From the NCBI GenBank assembly GCA_023461075.1, contig JAEWNY010000093.1, positions 1-11,976 on the forward strand: a stretch of DNA of 11,976 nt, in the 5' to 3' direction. Source of the DNA: Pseudomonadota bacterium (GTDB lineage Bacteria; Pseudomonadota; Gammaproteobacteria; Xanthomonadales; Xanthomonadaceae). Position 1 is the stretch's first letter. Each line of letters opens with the position of its first letter. The position numbers and the translations under genes are program-made. Below the pieces are notes generated by a model, which saw only the letters and a list, made by a program, of their open reading frames with translations, was not told the origin of the DNA and made no database searches. Positions 10,982 to 11,976 of this stretch are shown here, piece after piece.

Positions 10982-10986
10982 CCTCC
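10982..10986 (-). promoter_or_regulatory. Ribosome-binding site of the DUF4870 gene
   Basis: Read on the minus strand, GGAGG is placed eight bases before the ATG at 10973. It is the clearest Shine-Dalgarno in the window and decides the start, excluding the 20-residue N-terminal extension. Confidence 0.7.
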
Positions 10987-11046
10987 AGAGTGGGCCTTGG
11001 GAAGAATATCGGGGCGAAGCATGTCGCCTTCAAGTCAACTGATGGC

Positions 11047-11976
11047 CTACTGGCCGGCGACCGTCATCCGCCCGATGAGGATCGGCCCGACGCGCAAGTG
11101 CGAACGCGGGTCGATGTCGGCGCCGACCGCCTCGATCGACTCGAACATCGCGCGCAGGTTGCCGGCGATGGTGATGCCGTCCACCGGATAGGCGGGCTCG
11201 CCCCCCTCGACCATGAAGCCGGCGGCACCGCGCGAGTAATCACCGGTGATCAGGTTGATGCCCTGCCCCATGAGCTCGGTGACCAGCAGGACGCGCGGAT
11301 GCGCCTGCAACACGGATGCGAGGTCATCGGCGTTCGCCGCGACATTCACGTTGTGCACGCCGCCGGCATTGGCCGTCGTTTCCAGCCCGAGTTTGCGCGC
11401 CGAATAGCTGCCCAGCACGTAGTGCTGGACTTTGCCGCCCTCGACCAGCATCGACCTGCGCGTCGCCACGCCCTCGGCATCGAAGGATGCGGAACGGAAG
11501 CCGCGCGGCAGGAACGGGTCTTCCTCCAACCCGAACCAGTCCGGGAACACCTGCGTACCCACCGAATCGCAGAGGAAACTCGCGCGCCGGTACAACGAAC
11601 CGCCGCTGACCGCGGACAGGTAATGTCCGATCAGGCTGCGTGCAACTTCCGCGCTGAACACCACCGGCATCGTGGTGGTGGCGACGCTGCGTGGATCGAG
11701 CCGGGCCAGTGCGCGTTCTGCGGCGCGACGTCCGACCGAAGCCGCATCCTCCACCCCGTCCAGCGAAAGTGCTGTGCTGTACCAGCCATCGCGTTGCATG
11801 CCTTCACCTTCACCGGCGATCAAGGCACAGCCCAGCGTGTAGTGGGTGTCGCGCTCATGGCCGATGAAGCCGTGCGAATTGGCATAGACGCCGAGCGATT
11901 GCCCGCAGCCGAACGATGCGCCATCGGAATTGCCGATCCGCGCATCGATGTCGCGGCCGGCCGCCTCGCAGGCGAG
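11047..11976 (-). CDS. pmbA: Metalloprotease TldD/E family subunit TldE (PmbA), C-terminal part, 5' truncated by window
   Basis: The open frame runs without a stop from TAG at 11049-11047 to the right edge, giving 309 residues of a protein about 450 long in E. coli. The apparent start near 11823 is only an internal TTG codon; 51 more codons upstream are open and match the family (SHGFIGHERDTHYTLG). TldE works with TldD as a heterodimer that degrades unfolded peptides and matures peptides such as microcin B17 and the CcdA antitoxin in E. coli. Visible family motifs include LIGHYLSAVSGGSLYR, SYSARKLGLETTANAGGVHN, VTELMGQGINLITGDYSRG and the end TIAGNL...MTVAGQ. The HExxxH zinc motif belongs to TldD, and none is seen here, so TldE is preferred. 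A DUF4870 gene follows 73 nt downstream. Confidence 0.95.
   Translation of the reverse strand, partial: LACEAAGRDIDARIGNSDGASFGCGQSLGVYANSHGFIGHERDTHYTLGCALIAGEGEGMQRDGWYSTALSLDGVEDAASVGRRAAERALARLDPRSVATTTMPVVFSAEVARSLIGHYLSAVSGGSLYRRASFLCDSVGTQVFPDWFGLEEDPFLPRGFRSASFDAEGVATRRSMLVEGGKVQHYVLGSYSARKLGLETTANAGGVHNVNVAANADDLASVLQAHPRVLLVTELMGQGINLITGDYSRGAAGFMVEGGEPAYPVDGITIAGNLRAMFESIEAVGADIDPRSHLRVGPILIGRMTVAGQ

Noticed and set aside
11014..11038. TTGACT on the minus strand (11038-11033) with a nearby GGCGA/TCGCC hairpin, as a promoter for the DUF4870 gene
   Set aside because: The nearest -10-like hexamers (GATATT, TATTCT) are 22-24 nt from TTGACT, too far for a standard promoter, and the hairpin has only five pairs.

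Overview
The window is a stretch of housekeeping chromosome from a high-GC Gram-negative bacterium, most likely a gammaproteobacterium of the Xanthomonadales (Xanthomonas/Lysobacter/Luteimonas type). Three things point there: genes for lipid A synthesis, the E. coli-like order lpxB-rnhB-dnaE-accA-tilS, and protein sequences that resemble the E. coli orthologues but use strongly GC-rich codons. The family assignment is inference from sequence character; no database search was run.

Layout, left to right. Positions 1-255 hold the 3' end of lpxB, overlapping rnhB (252-851) by the ATGA junction. After a 70-nt gap with a candidate extended -10 promoter comes dnaE (922-4440), the replicative polymerase subunit. 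On the opposite strand, and only 15 nt away tail to tail, lies a large gene (4456-6885) for a secreted protein made almost wholly of tetratricopeptide repeats; its function is unknown. A 155-nt divergent region separates it from accA (7041-7994), which is followed closely by tilS (8005-9297), xseB (9329-9589) and ispA (9582-10484). From 10563 to the right edge the genes are on the minus strand: a small DUF4870-type membrane protein (10563-10973) and, upstream of it, the C-terminal two thirds of tldE/pmbA (11047-11976), cut by the window edge.

The plus-strand genes serve core functions: lipid A (lpxB), RNA removal from DNA (rnhB), replication (dnaE), fatty acid precursor supply (accA), tRNA-Ile lysidine synthesis (tilS), DNA end processing (xseB) and isoprenoid chain synthesis (ispA). 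Short gaps and overlaps suggest two transcription units: lpxB-rnhB-(dnaE), with dnaE possibly having its own promoter, and accA-tilS-xseB-ispA. The minus-strand pair may form a third unit.

I found no mobile elements, CRISPR arrays, tRNA/rRNA genes or phage genes, and no convincing new defence or metabolic system. The item most worth a second look is the exported repeat protein placed antiparallel inside an otherwise conserved gene cluster. The other findings are small regulatory observations of modest interest.
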